Shown: positions 11,703-23,122 of the stretch, one piece after another
How positions within the stretch are numbered: position 1 is the stretch's first letter
How the letters are laid out: each line of letters opens with the position of its first letter
Assembly: GCA_030522415.1 (NCBI GenBank)
Contig: CM060107.1
Location: forward strand, 19,910,553-19,974,552
Reading direction: 5' to 3'
Source: Channallabes apus
Taxonomy: Eukaryota > Chordata > Actinopteri > Siluriformes > Clariidae
Length of the DNA: 64,000 bases
The notes under the pieces: model-generated
Databases searched by the model: none
Told to the model about the DNA's origin: nothing
Seen by the model: the letters and a program-made list of their open reading frames with translations, nothing else
Made by a program: the position numbers and the translations under genes

Positions 11703-11972
11703 TTACCTTATGCCTGGGGGCTGTGGAAGGTGACTGCGGTCTACCGTCGGCGTTGAAGCGTCCTTGTCCTCAGCACAGTCTCCAGGCACCCCAGGCAAAA
11801 TCTGCTGTTCAATTAATTGAGCAATAATGATTTTCTTTAGCTCCCTTTTCAAACATTTGTGTGGCACCTCCATCTGAAAAAAACCTGCTATGCTGAGCAA
11901 GTCATCTTTACGACACTGGTCTAGCTGTTCTAGGCTAGGAGCCAGTGTAAAGGATATTAAATCAAAAGCCAT
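11703..11972 (-). pseudogene. Gag N-terminal domain (Gypsy)
   Basis: The start is taken at the methionine of MAFDLISFTLAPSLEQLD, because upstream codons lie in the minisatellite. The domain resembles the short N-terminal module of fish Gypsy gag proteins (a hydrophobic start, CRKDDLLSIAGFF, then a basic helix LKRELKKIIIAQLIEQ). It ends at a TAA two bases upstream of the ATG of the next frame, 10450-11700. The two frames differ, so they were probably one gag gene split by a small indel, although two separate cistrons cannot be excluded. Confidence 0.6.
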
Positions 11973-12036
11973 TGTTCTACCACTACTGTCCAACCTAAGA
12001 AGGCAGCCAAACAAACCAAAAGCCCGAGTATACTCG

Positions 12037-12308
12037 ACAACAGACAAGCCCCCACTTGTTAGCAAGTAAATGGCAACGGACGAGCCCCTACTTGTTAGCC
12101 AGTAAATGGCAACGGACGAGCCCCCACTTGTTAGTCAGTTAATGGCAACAGACAAGCCCCCACTTGTTAGCCAGTAAATGGCAACGGACGAGCCCCCACT
12201 TGTTAGCTAGTTAATGGCAACAGACAAGCCCCCACTTGTTAGCCAGTAAATGGCAACGGACGAGCCCCCACTTGTTAGCCAGTTAATGGCAACGGACGAG
12301 CCCCCACT
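12037..12308 (-). repeat. 36-bp minisatellite made of repeated primer-binding sites
   Basis: About 7.5 units of 36 bp. Each unit contains, on the minus strand, TGGGGGCTCGTCCGTTGCC or its TGGGGGCTTGTCTGTTGCC variant, then CATTTACTGGCTAACAAG. Eight PBS-like motifs therefore lie at 36-bp spacing between the LTR and gag. Confidence 0.92.
12293..12306 (-). promoter_or_regulatory. Primer-binding site, tRNA-Pro type
   Basis: On the minus strand TGGGGGCTCGTCCG follows the LTR end after two or three bases. This is the classic tRNA-Pro primer-binding sequence used to prime minus-strand DNA synthesis. Confidence 0.7.
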
Positions 12309-12972
12309 TTTTACGACCCCCGGTCTAGGGTCCAGGGACGCAACAAAGAAAATAATAAATAAATAATATTTCTTGCAAACAAGATACTGTGCGTGGTCTT
12401 TTATTTTGTTATACACACGCATACACACACACAAACAGGAAGCTCTTGGCTTCAGGGTTGGGCCTAGGCCAAAACAACAAACAAAACCCCACCCCTGTCT
12501 CCTCCCTCCAAACTAACTAAACTAACAAAGAAAAGAATATAAATCAAAATACAAAGACTAACCTAACTACCTAACTAACACAAAAAACTGGAGAAAACAG
12601 GGAACAACAAAAATGGCACCCAACCCCTACTGATTCCTTGAACTATATACAAAAAAAAAGAAAAGATATTTACAATATTTACAACAACAGAATACTATAT
12701 ACAATCGCGGGAGGAGCACTTCCATCCACGCGTACAAAAAGAATAACAAAAGAAAATGAGAGAGCACAGGGCGCGACACACAGTCTCTCTCTCTCCAAAC
12801 ACCCAACACTCACACACCAACAATCAACCAAGCACACAACCACTCAACCAAACAATCAATCAACAAGTAAACAATCCAACAACCAATCTCTTTGAGCACG
12901 TAAGTCACACACAAGGCATAAGTCGCGCACTTACAGTACGTGCACTACACACACACACGCACGCACGTAACA
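12309..12972 (-). repeat. 5' LTR of the Gypsy element
   Basis: On the minus strand it starts TGTTACGTGCGTGCG and ends near GGGGGTCGTAAAA, directly before the primer-binding site. It has the same length (about 664 bp) and similar terminal and internal sequence as the solo LTR at 42719-43383, for example the AACAAAAATGGCA segment near 12606 and 42988. Confidence 0.7.
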
Positions 12973-13375
12973 TAACTCATATGACAGTATATTTGACCCA
13001 GTATGCACAAGTTTGTGTTCATTTTAAGAGTCGTTCAAGATTCAAAGAACTTTATTAATCCCAGAAGGAAATTGCTTGAAATTTAGGAAACTGATTGATT
13101 TTTATTACAATTATTTTCCGTTATGCTTTTTTTTTTTTTAATACTTACATGAACAGATCGAAAAATAATCAAATATGAAAAGCTGTGAACAAAAACTCTT
13201 AGGTGTGTTACTGGAAAATGTCACCAACCTTGAAGATGTTGACCAATCAGATAAAAGACTCTTTGGCAACGAAGAAATAATGGGGATTAAAACTGTGTAA
13301 ATTTGTCCTTGGATGAGAGAAATGGGAATTTCAAAATGTCATGAAATGCAAGTGTTTGAAAAAAAGTGACATAAG
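12973..13375. other. Spacer with a possible LINE tail scrap
   Basis: No gene. Near 13038-13075 the sequence AAGAACTTTATTAATCCCAG followed by AAGGAAATTGC resembles the 3' tails of fish LINEs, but the piece is too short to assign. Confidence 0.35.
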
Positions 13376-13436
13376 CAGAGGTGGAAAGTAACGAATTACA
13401 TTTACTCGCGTTACTGTAATTGAGTAGCTTTTTTGT

Positions 13437-14396
13437 GGTGCTACAATCCACCACGCGCCTTAAGATCACAAAGCTTCGGACTTCTGGTAGTTCCCAGAAT
13501 TTCAAAATCTACAAAAGGGGGTAGGGCTTTTTCATATTTAGCTACAAAGCTTTGGAATAGCCTTCCAGACAGTGTTCGGGGAGCAGACACGGTTTCTCAG
13601 TTCAAAAGTAGACTCAAGACGCATCTTTTTAATCTGGCATACACATAACTCATCCCAGTACTCATACTCCAGTACACCTATACCGAATGGCAACTACGCT
13701 AATTCTCCCCATCTGTTCTGTATTTCTCTACCCATCCCGAGGCATCGGGAGATTTTGCCAGCTTCAGTAGACAAAGGCCGACCCTGCGAGGTTCCTGAGG
13801 CATCCAGAGAAGGACCAGCTCCAGCTGGATTCAGCCTTATGATGGTTGGAGCTACACATGCTGCTCCTGTGCTTCCAGTGATCCAGACCTCATCTGCCCT
13901 CTGCACCTACTGACTCGTCCCTATGCTGAACTGGTCTTCATGTCAATTTAAATAATTTCTGTCATATTGAATTTTCACCTGCACAACACACAAGATGTTA
14001 TATCATTTCTATCTGTTATCGCCCAAATGAGGATGGGTTCCCTGTTGAGTCTGGTTCCTCTCAAGGTTTCTTCCTAATGCCATCTCAGGGAGTTTTTCCT
14101 TGCCACCGTCGCCGTCACCCTTGGCTTGCTCATCAGAGAAATTTCATTCATTCGTCTCATTATTATCTGCACATTTTTCTCACACATCCACACTTCCAAT
14201 TATTTTCTTTTCTATAATTATTATTATTATTTGTTTTTATTTATTTATTTTCTATTATTATTATTATTTTATTTATTTATTTATTATTATTATTTTATTT
14301 ATTTATTTTTGTTAAATTTCTTTAATTTTTGTGAAGCTGCTTTGAGACAATGACCATTGTTAAAATCGCTATATAAATAAAATTGAATTGAATTGA
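13437..14396 (+). mobile_element. CR1/L2-like LINE, 5'-truncated copy nested in the hAT element
   Basis: It begins in the last part of the reverse transcriptase ORF and runs through a 3' UTR to ATATAAATAAAATTGAATTG at its end. The UTR segment GTTGAGTCTGGTTCCTCTCA (near 14044) and the following lines match the minus-strand UTR of the large LINE at 18769-30206, so both belong to the same family. Confidence 0.88.
13438..13648 (+). pseudogene. LINE ORF2 C-terminal remnant
   Basis: About 70 codons resembling the last residues of the frame at 19794-20948: YNPPRALRSQSFG against [13 protein letters not shown], and GGRAFSYLATKLWNSLP against [17 protein letters not shown], ending in FKSRLKTHLF. This conserved tail follows the reverse transcriptase domain in CR1/L2 elements. 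It lacks any catalytic part, as expected after 5' truncation during reverse transcription. Confidence 0.88.
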
Positions 14397-14783
14397 ATAT
14401 TTCTACTTTTTAAAGTAGTTTTAAAAATCCACACGGTCGCTTCCGCCTTGAGAGTGACATCATCGACTAGCGCGAACATATATAAACCGGAGAGAGACGC
14501 GGGAAAGATGAAAGAGGTTGTGATTTTGGCGTTTTGATATTTGGTTGTGTATTCCGGTTTGACTTTTTGCCTCCCATTGACTTTGATTATTGCTTTGTCC
14601 CTTTGGTTTGGTTGATCTTTGTATATATTTGTAGATAATTTCACTGTTTTTGGTTTAGGGAGTCCGGGAAGGTACCTGTATTTTTGTTTGTGGTTTTTTT
14701 TGTAGGTAATCTAGCTACTAAATATAAATACCATTTTGTTTCTTATTTTGGCCTGGGTCCATCCTGAATCTGATCCTCCTCCT

Positions 14784-14834
<51 letters not shown>
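14784..14834 (+). repeat. GT microsatellite
   Basis: About 25 uninterrupted GT units inside the hAT element. Confidence 0.97.
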
Positions 14835-14837
<3 letters not shown>

Positions 14838-15321
14838 CAAACCTCATTATTTCATCAGTTAATGATTGGATCTAGTTCTTTCTGCCATATACCACCATTT
14901 CCATACAGTTATATATATTATAAATAGAACCCTGAACCATTCTTTTGCTGTATGGCCCTAGACTGGGACGTAACACCATATTTAAGTGACCACTTTGATT
15001 TTTTTGAAGTCTTAGGAAAGACAACAGCTTTATTATGCAAAGGTGTTCCTTCAGTTAAAAACAACTAGTTTGAGATTTATATCTGCTCATCTTTTTTGAA
15101 CTACGCTAGAATGCCTCATCCCAGCCCGCTGTTAAAAAAAATTTAAAAGTAACTCGGTAACTTTTACTCTGAGTAAATTTTTTAATGAGCTACTTTTTAC
15201 TTTTACTTGAGTAGATTTTTATAATAGTAACTTTACTTGTACTTAAGTAAAATTTCACTGAAGTAACAGTACTTGTACTTGAGTACAAAATTTTATTACT
15301 CTTTCCACCTCTGGACATAAG

Positions 15322-16213
15322 CAAGAGGGAGACTAAGGTTGTGATAAAAGGAAGTTTGATAACCTAGTGCTTCAGTTTGTTCTTGTTCTTTTAATAAATA
15401 AACCTATGCTTTTTATGTTTCAAGTCTGGGTTAGATTGTCTTTCTACATTTGACGAATTTGTATTTGTCTGTAGTTTGAGTGATTTGATCTTTGCACTAT
15501 GGGTCACTGTAGAGGAGAAGAAGAAAAATATCCAACGAAACCCAAATACTGTAAATCAAAACTTGAGAAAAAAAAGTCTGAGGGTATTAAACTTGTACTG
15601 TATGTATATTGTACAATCATTCTGTCATAGAAAAAGTTCATTCAAGTCAAAAGTGTATGTAAACTTCTGACTGCAGCAATACGTTTTAGTATTATGTAAG
15701 TATTGTGTTTTTCATAAAATCTGTGTTTACAGTAGTTGTAACAAGAATGCAGCATAAGACAGAAGAAAACAGTTTTTGCTCAGAGTTTAATCAGCAGATA
15801 TTCACTTCTAATCAACCAAAGATAATAGCTTCTGGAGTTGTGTACAAGTTATTATCTATGCACATAAAAGATTGGAAATATAAAATTAAATACAACTGTG
15901 ATAGTAATGATGAAGATAATTGCACATTTCACATTTTCTGTCATGACAACTTTATCAACTAATAAACTGAATCTTATTGAATCTTTAAGCATACTGTATT
16001 TGTACTTACAGTATAAAAAGGAAAGAGATTCCTCTGGTTAGAGAATTTTCCAAACATGACAAAAATAACAAAGACAGATGCAAGCATACATGTAAGTTAG
16101 AATTACCTGGCTAATTAACTGGTTCATTCCAAAATGTCTTATTTTGTTTGAAAATCTTAAAGTTAAATATCATGCCTTGCTTAAAATGTTTAAAAATCTT
16201 CTATAATAAGATT
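15322..16213. other. Spacer without recognisable gene
   Basis: The short frame 15705-15962 has no recognisable domain. TACTGTA/TACAGTA heptamers cluster here (near 15547, 15595, 15726, 15992 and 16007). Confidence 0.5.
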
Positions 16214-17030
16214 ACAGTCACGTTCAAAAGTTAGTATCCCTCTTCATTCTAAGTTTTTTTTGTAAAAGAACAATCATCTGATTGGGTCTCAGTTTTAGAA
16301 AATTTATTTCATAGTGCCATTATATATTTAACAAAAAGCCAAAAAGAAAAAAAAAACATGTGGGAAAGACTAAGTTCCACCCATGATTTATATTAAAAAT
16401 ATTTATATTTTTAGCATTGTCCTATTGCATGACCCAATGTTGACCAAGCTGTCAGACAGATTGCCTCGCATTTGCCTTTAGAATACTCTGGTATACAGAG
16501 GATTCATGGTCAACTGAATGACTGAAAGGTATACAGGTCCTGCAGCTACAAACAAGCCCAAATCACCACCCCTCCACCGCAGTGCTTGACAATGGGTATG
16601 GGGTGTTTTTGCACTGTTTAAACAACTCCATTTGTTCATAAGACATTTTTTCAAAAGTTTTGCGAACCTCATAATTTCAGCTTTGTCCTGGAACTTTTCC
16701 AAACAAACTCCACTTGTTCAGTCATTTTCTGATTGTGCGGTCATGGGTTTTTATATTTGACATTCTCATTAAACTTGTAGGGTCTAGGATTTAACTCTTG
16801 GATTTTTATTTCCATTTCTAGACTGAGGTGCAGCAACAATTTAATTTATTTTCCTATTGGCATTGTGTTCACACACCACTGAATGCTCCAGATCACCAAA
16901 CTACCAAAACTTCTGCTTTTATAGAGGTCTGCACACCTGCTAATGATCGGTTTATCAAGGGCTGATGATTAGCACCAATTGACTACAACTTAACCATATA
17001 AATCCTGTGTAAGCACTATTTAGTATTGCC
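16214..17030 (-). mobile_element. Tc1-like transposon relic A, internally deleted
   Basis: The right part, TTGGCATTGTGTTCACACAC to GAATGCTCCAG (about 16857-16895), and the left end CAGTCACGTTCAAAAGTTAG belong to a widespread fish Tc1-like family whose transposase reads on the minus strand. Most of the catalytic region and one end are lost or decayed. Confidence 0.65.
16478..16702 (-). pseudogene. Tc1-like transposase fragment (relic A)
   Basis: The minus-strand frame contains FVAAGPVYLSVIQLTMNPLY, corresponding to the segment after the first catalytic aspartate (ACFAATGPGHLAVIES-like) of Tc1 transposases, preceded by decayed DNA-binding-linker sequence. The catalytic DNAPCH-type and NPIE-type blocks are absent. 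Isolated, with no intact inverted repeats, so it is a fossil. Confidence 0.65.
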
Positions 17031-17044
17031 CACATGTTTGCTCG

Positions 17045-17310
17045 TTCATACACCGATCAGGCATACTACTGTGTAAGTTCGCCTTGTGCCACCATCTGGG
17101 GAGTTTGGAGGCCAGATCAACTGCGTTAAACTCTGTGCCTGCTCAGCCCCATACATGGAAGGCTGTAATGCACTACTGTACTGTAGGTGTTCTGATACTT
17201 TTCTGTTTTGCTATTTGCTACTTTGGCCCTTCTGTAGGATAAGTTTGGGGGGCTGGCCAGAGACATAAATGAGCCGTGGGTTCTCATGATCCTGTCACTA
17301 GTTTACTGGT
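17045..17310 (-). mobile_element. Tc1-like transposon relic B, heavily deleted
   Basis: CACCGATCAGGCATACTACT at the left end, GGGGAGTTTGGAGGCCAGATC, CAGCCCCATAC and GGTGTTCTGATAC are pieces, in order, of a very common fish Tc1-like element (minus-strand transposase), joined after large internal deletions. A double TACTGTACTGTA occurs at 17174-17185. Confidence 0.6.
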
Positions 17311-18651
17311 ATATAAATAATTGATAATCAATGTTATTCAATTCATCTGGCAGTTGTGTTGATGGTATTGCTGATTGGTGTATAATGTTTCTATACAAAG
17401 ATCCTGTCTCTATAGCAGTTATCAACTCACCAGCCTTTCATTTATTAAGTACATGCAAACAAAAATGCAGTTTGTTTGTTACCAAGAAACCAGAAAATGC
17501 AAGCCCTAAAGAGTTTCCTGTGGCAGAGAATGTAATGTAAAAACATCTGTAAAGTTGTTGCTATAGAAACAATAATGTATGAGAAGCATTACAATAGATT
17601 ACTACTGTATATAAGCATATATTTGACTTACAGCCAGCTAATGTGAGAGGTTTTCCTGTGGAATATTTATCAACACCTTATAAACAATCTAGCAATCAAG
17701 TTAGCAATGCTGTGGTATAAGTAATGTAAAGATTTCACATAAAATTGAAATCAAAATGTAATTATTTGCTTAAATCTTTGCAATAGTTTCAACCAGTTTT
17801 AGCTTGGCATTGCTGTATAAAAAACACTTAGCAGAAATCAAAGCATTATTATTCAGTGCCCTAAAGCAAGGCTGCACAATTTAATCAGCTTCACCAGAGG
17901 AAGGTGGAAAACAAGTGTGAAGGTGTAAACTAGACGAGAGCCCCCCTGAGATTCATCTGAACTTTCTAAGAGATCCAATTAAATGAGAGTGATAAAAAGC
18001 CAAACACTAGCTGATAATACTTTGTCTGGTGTTCTGCCTTTACAAAATGCTATTTGCTCACTGCATTACCAAGAGTAATAATCCTGAACTCTCCCTTAAC
18101 TCAGTAAGATTTGATCTCGCTTTTTGTGCTCAGACCAAAAGTAAACACAAACTGTACTGCTCACAGAAGAAGAGGGTGTTGACATGCTTATCACATCATT
18201 CTGTTTTCAATGCACATTTTCTTTGCAGGTAACACTGTGGTGGGCACAGTAAATCCAAAAATAACAGTGAGTGTAATTGATTCTCCACAGGGTTCACCAC
18301 AGCATGCTTTCATGCATCCTGAAAAAACAAGGATAGGCCAGAGTGAGCCCTAGTCACGAATCCCAGCAGTAAGCATGCTAGCAGCTTAAAAAGACCTTAG
18401 AAAGCCTTATAAGACCAGAAGTGCATTGTATGAGCACCTCCAACAATAAAGTTCTGAGTGGGTGAAGGTCAATTCTTGTAATTCAGCATCAAAGAGAATG
18501 CTAAGCATTTAGATACTTAACATAATGCATAGTAATTGAAAAGACTAAAGGCTGCTTTGTTTTGGGAAAGCTGACTGTATGGACCCTAGATGTCACATAT
18601 CACACCCAGGACTGGTCTATATGTACAGTATAATAGTACAAGTACATACAC
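17311..18651. other. Spacer without recognisable gene
   Basis: About 1.3 kb of AT-rich DNA with only short frames (17331-17540, 18029-18232) and no recognised domain. Confidence 0.55.
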
Positions 18652-18768
18652 TACAGTGCATCCGGAAAGTATTCATAGCGCATCACTTTTTCCACATTTT
18701 GTTATGTCACAGCCTTATTCTAAAATGGATTAAATAATTTTTTTCCCTCAGAATTCTACACACAACAT

Positions 18769-19793
18769 CCCATAATTAATTCAATTCAATTCAATTTTAT
18801 TTGTATAGCGCTTTTAACAATTGACATTGTCTCAAAACAAATTTACACAATCAAAAGAATTATTTACGTTTGTATGGAATGTGAATGTGTACAGGTATGA
18901 ATCAAAATGGTCAGATAGTCCCTGGAGAGCAAGCCGAGGGCGACAGTGGCAAGGAAAAACTCCCTGAGATGGTAATAGGAAGAAACCTTGAGAGGAACCA
19001 GACTCAACAGTGAACCCATCCTCATTTGGGTGAAACAGATAGCAGGAAACGATCTGCATTTATACAATGTGTTAGGTGGCAGGCAGTTCAGCTATAATAG
19101 TTGATGTTAATTGATGTTAAAATGGAGTCCAGGTAGTTATTGGAGACTCAGATAGACTTGTAGAAAGTTCCAGTCCTGAACTATCGCATTGTCAAGTCCT
19201 CAGAGAAACAGCTGACAACACCAGTCGAGGCCAGAACCATATTCTAAGTAGATAGAATCAGACACCAGACGCATCCCAAAGAGACACACGGGGCATCCAT
19301 GCGACGAGACCTCCAACCAGAAACGGGGGACCAGGATGGGTCAGACAGGTCCGGAGGGCAGAGGGAGTCTGGATCACTGGCAGCTCAGGAATGACATGTA
19401 GCTCGACAGAGAGAGAGAGCGAGAGAGAGAAAGAGTGAAAGGGGAGACAGGGGGAGAGAGGAAAGAGAAAGAGGGCGAGAAATAGAAGAAGAGAAGAGAT
19501 AACAGTTAGATATGGTCACAGTCACATAATGTATAATGTGAATGTATATTTACTGTAGAGGGCAAGCAGGGACTCTGGCAGGACTAACTATGACAGCATA
19601 ACTAAAAGGGAGAGCCAGAAGGAAACACAAACATGAGGGCTCCCTGAGATGTAAAGCAAACAATCACCTCACCGTCAACAAACCTGAGTGGTCAATGAGA
19701 GTGAGGAAGACAGCATCTAAACATATCAGTTCACCGTAATACTCTACGTCCATGAGTCCCCCAGATCTGCTCCTTTACCTAAGGCAAATCTAC
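18769..19793 (-). repeat. LINE 3' UTR and tail
   Basis: About 1 kb, ending on the minus strand in repeated ATTGA pentamers. It includes a purine-rich stretch at 19408-19480 on the plus strand (GAGAGAGAGAGCGAGAGAGA). It matches the shorter UTR copy at 13650-14396. Confidence 0.85.
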
Positions 19794-20948
19794 TTATAAT
19801 AATGCTTGGCTAAATAAATAGGTTTTTAGTCTAGACTTAAACACTGAGACTGCGTCTGAGTCCTGAACACTATTTGGAAGACTATTCCATAATTTTGGGG
19901 CTTTGTAAGAAAAAGCTCTGCCCCCAGCTGTAGTTTTCATAATATGTGGTACTGACAAGCAGCCTGCATCCTTTGATCGAAGTAGGCGTGGTGGATTATA
20001 AGACACTAGCAGTTCGCTCAGATACTGCGGCGCGAGACCATTTAATGCTTTATATGTCAAGAGTAGTATTTTAAAATCAATGCACAATTTCACAGGGAGC
20101 CAATGTAGTGAAGATAGGATAGGGGTGATGTGCTCATATCTTCTGGTTCTAGTGAGGACTCTCGCTGCTGCATTCTGGACTAGCTGAAGCTTGTTTATGC
20201 ACCTAACAGAACAACCAGACAGTAAGGCATTACAATAGTCCAACCTAGAAGTGATAAAAGCATGAACTAGTTTTTCTGCATCGTTTAGCGACAATATATT
20301 TCTTATCTTGGCAATATTTCTGAGGTGAAAGAATGCTATCCTGGTGATATTATCTACATGAGCTTCGAATGAAAGGCTGGAATCTATAATCACGCCGAGG
20401 TCTTTTACTGTTGCACTTGATGGAACAGAAAGGCCATCTAAAGTTACGGTGTGATCTAAGATTTTACTTCTAGCTGTATGCGGTCCTATGACTAGAACTT
20501 CTGTCTTATCCGGATTAAGCAGAAGGAAGTTAATTAGCATCCAATTTCTTATGTCCTGCACACATTGCTCAACTTTAGTAAGATGGTTTTTCTCATCAGG
20601 TTTTGTTGAGACGTATAACTGTGTGTCATCAGCATAATAATGAAAACTAATACCATGCTTACGGATTATGTTGCCCAGAGGAAGCATGTAAAGGGAAAAA
20701 AGCAGTGGGCCTAAAACTGAACCCTGCGGAATGCCAAACTCCAGTAGAGAACATGCAGAATAATCACCATTTAAGTCTACATACTGATAACGATCGGTCA
20801 AATAGGATCTGAGCCAGGAGAGGGCTGTACCCTTAATTCCTACTACATTTTCTAATCTGTGAAGAAGAATAGCATGATCAATGGTGTCAAAAGCTGCATT
20901 GAGGTCGAGTAATACAAGCATAGTTACACAACCCTGATCAGAGGCCAA
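19794..20948 (-). pseudogene. LINE ORF2 reverse transcriptase, catalytic and C-terminal part
   Basis: Open for 384 codons. [11 protein letters not shown] (about residues 11-21) is reverse transcriptase motif [11 protein letters not shown] (72-81) is the fingers/template motif, and [11 protein letters not shown] (102-112) contains the catalytic YADD. The region after 250 is the CR1/L2 C-terminal domain ending [15 protein letters not shown]. The enzyme copies LINE RNA at a nicked genomic target. The internal methionine is not a true start, since the protein should continue upstream through 21243 and beyond. The frame is broken upstream by a TACTGTA at 21043-21049 and a further indel. Confidence 0.93.
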
Positions 20949-21021
20949 TAGGAGGTCATTTACTACTTTAACAAGTGCTGTTTCTGGGCTGTGATGAGGC
21001 CTAAATCCTGACTGATACAGT

Positions 21022-21495
21022 TCATGTAGAGTATGCCATTACTACTGTATGTAGATATGAGCAAAGCTGCTCCGCTACTATCTTTTCCAGAATCTTAGAG
21101 ATAAAGGGGAGGTTTGATATTGGCCTGTAATTGGACAGTTGACAGGGGTCGAGGTCAGGTTTCTTAATTATTGGTTTGATAACTGCTAATTTAAAAGATT
21201 TTGGAACATAACCAATGCTGAGTGAGGAATTAATTATTCTCAACAGCGGTTCTGTTATTACTGGTACTATCTGTTTAAGAAAATGTGTCAGTATAGGATC
21301 TTATATACAGGTTGATGAATTTGCAGAAGAGATGAGTGAAATTAGTTCATTCTCTTCAAGGGGAGTAAAGTATTCAAGGTTTGAATCTGACATGGCTAGG
21401 ATAACATCTGTATCAATTACATTGTTCGGTTTCAAAGCCTCAATTTTATGCCTGATATTTACAATTTTATTATTAAAAAAGTTCATGAAGTCCAC
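21022..21495 (-). pseudogene. LINE ORF2 reverse transcriptase, N-terminal part
   Basis: Two consecutive frames carry the start of the reverse transcriptase domain: FKLAVIKPIIKKP and NYRPISNLPFISKILEKIV, the standard PLLKKPxLD/NYRPISNLPF motifs of this clade. Upstream, FTPLEENELISLI is the linker after the endonuclease. Frame disruption near 21043-21049 coincides with a TACTGTA heptamer, and removing five bases brings the following codons back into phase. Confidence 0.85.
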
Positions 21496-21702
21496 ACTAT
21501 TGCATGATGTTGTTGTGGAGATTTCTGTAGTGGTCTTATTTCTGGTTAATTTGGCTACAGTATTAAATAAAAATCTAGGATTATTTTAATTTTCTTCTAT
21601 AAGAGTGGAGAGATATGTTGATCTAGCTACACTAAGAGCTTTGCTATAGTTCAGGATGCTCTCTTTCCATGCTATTTGAAATACTAACAATTTAGTTTGA
21701 CA

Positions 21703-22103
21703 CTATTTACGCTCTAATTTCCAAGCGGTCTGTTTTAAAGTGCGCGTGTGATCGTTATACCAGGGAGCGAGTTTCTTATCTCTAATAATTTTTCTTTTAG
21801 CTGGAGCTACATTATCTAAGGTACAACGAAATGTCGACTCTAAATATTCAGTCGCCTGATCGAGTTCTGTGGGGTCAGACGGTGACCTAATCGAAGTTGA
21901 TAACTCTGGGAGATTACTGATAAAACTTAGTGTGGTAGTTGATGTGAATGTACGTTTAATACGGTAGCGCGGTGCTGTGCGTACATTATCACTGTGACAC
22001 ACTTGAATGGAGACAAGATAGTGATCTGAGATAATTTCAGACAGTGGAATTGTGAATACATTTCTTATACTTAATCCGAAAAATATTATTAAGTCTAAAG
22101 TGT
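21703..22103 (-). pseudogene. LINE ORF2 endonuclease, C-terminal part
   Basis: Carries HTLDLIIFFGLSIRN followed by ISDHYLVSIQV, the final SDH catalytic motif of apurinic-like LINE endonucleases. A polypeptide linker to the reverse transcriptase then follows. The reading starts abruptly at about 22103, where LINE sequence meets the foreign insertion. Its missing N-terminal half resumes at 28285, 6.2 kb away. Confidence 0.9.
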
Positions 22104-22469
22104 GACCTGCTTTACAGTTGTTACAAAATCGGAGCATCGTATTTAACGTCGCCGCCGCATTACGGCATGTGCATTTGCTGTGCATTTGCTTGCTTTTACC
22201 ACTGAGTGGCGCTATATAACTACAGACTGACGCATCATGCCTTACATTCTCTGTCTCATTAATGAGACGCGTCCCATTAAATAATACACGTAGTAGCCCA
22301 TAACATCAAGTGAAACACTGTAGTTGATCGAATTCATAATCACAGTACTATAATTACAGTACAAATGTAGAATTCAAATTAAATCAAATCTTATTAAGAT
22401 CAAATTTAAGCACAATAAATATTAACACAGTGAGCCTTTAGATTTTATCACGTGTAATTAGAAAAGAAG

Positions 22470-22745
22470 TGTGTAGGGTTTTATTTAAATATAAATTTCT
22501 AAACCAATAAGATCAAATAACACCAAGTTATTATTATAACAGGCTTACTTCGTCACTTATCAAAGACGTACACTTGCTTTCAAAGAAGTCGAGTGGCTTA
22601 TTAACGTCTCTGGTGTGCATTGTCTCTAAGTGGCCGCTTGGTGTAGCGGGTAGAACACTCGACTAGTGATCTACAAAGCGCCAGTTCGAATCCCGAGTGA
22701 TGTTTTAAAATTGTTTTATTTTAAAACTAAATAAAATGTTTTAAG
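22470..22745 (+). repeat. Foldback outer arm, left, with tRNA-like module
   Basis: Inverted with respect to 27665-27925 and also to 27125-27380. The shared blocks are ACCAATAAGATCAAATAACA, ATAACAGGCTTACTTCGT, GCTTGGTGTAGCGG and GGTTCGAATCC-type sequences. Confidence 0.85.
22629..22702 (+). repeat. tRNA-like sequence 1
   Basis: GGCCGCTTGGTGTAGCGGGT (A-box region) and CCAGTTCGAATCCCGAG (B box) in tRNA spacing. The acceptor halves do not pair properly, so this is a SINE-type or fossil module, not a tRNA gene. Confidence 0.65.
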
Positions 22746-23122
22746 TGCGCTTAAGGTAGAGTCTTATAAAGACTATGTAGACTTATATAGTTTTATTATA
22801 TATTTTTGCACATTAATCTGAGTCCTCATCTGTTAGATCTGTTTAGTTTTTTTTTTCCTGCCGGGACGAATGCGCGGTTCCATCCCTTTCCCGCCTATTC
22901 AGGGAGCCTACGGAGTGTGCGATTAACCATAGTCGAATCGATTGGTGTGCGTCCAACTCACGTTACTCGTGTGCTATTCATGCCGGCTGGTGATAATTAA
23001 CGTTAATATGATCTCGGGCTTGCTCACGATGCTCAACATCTATAAAAATAGCAAAGTATTGTGTATAGAGTGATTAAAAAAAACTATCTAACGCATGTTA
23101 GAAAACATAATTTCCTGCATTT

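Larger units (their letters stand above)
10030..12972 (-). mobile_element. Ty3/Gypsy (SCAN-gag type) retrotransposon, 5' part only
   Basis: In minus-strand order: a 664-bp 5' LTR (12972-12309), primer-binding site (from 12306), a 36-bp minisatellite, gag, zinc knuckle and aspartic protease. Reverse transcriptase, RNase H, integrase and the 3' LTR are missing, so this is a 5' remnant, not a working element. A solo LTR of a closely related family lies at 42719-43383 in the same orientation. Confidence 0.8.
13376..15313. mobile_element. hAT-like non-autonomous transposon with 8-bp target duplication
   Basis: The ends are inverted: CAGAGGTGGAAAGTAAC at 13376 and the matching CTTTCCACCTCTG ending at 15313, with related ACTCG/GAGTAAC-rich subterminal repeats (15150-15300). 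GACATAAG is duplicated exactly at 13368-13375 and 15314-15321, and eight bases is the hAT signature. No transposase is seen. A truncated LINE (about 13437-14396) has inserted near its left end. Confidence 0.9.

Noticed and set aside
12037..12308. Regular direct repeats considered as a CRISPR-like array
   Set aside because: Units are contiguous without unique spacers and the genome is eukaryotic; it is a minisatellite.
14100..14353. Two overlapping frames rich in Ile, Phe and Tyr
   Set aside because: They are translations of TTATTATT-type low-complexity sequence in a LINE 3' UTR.
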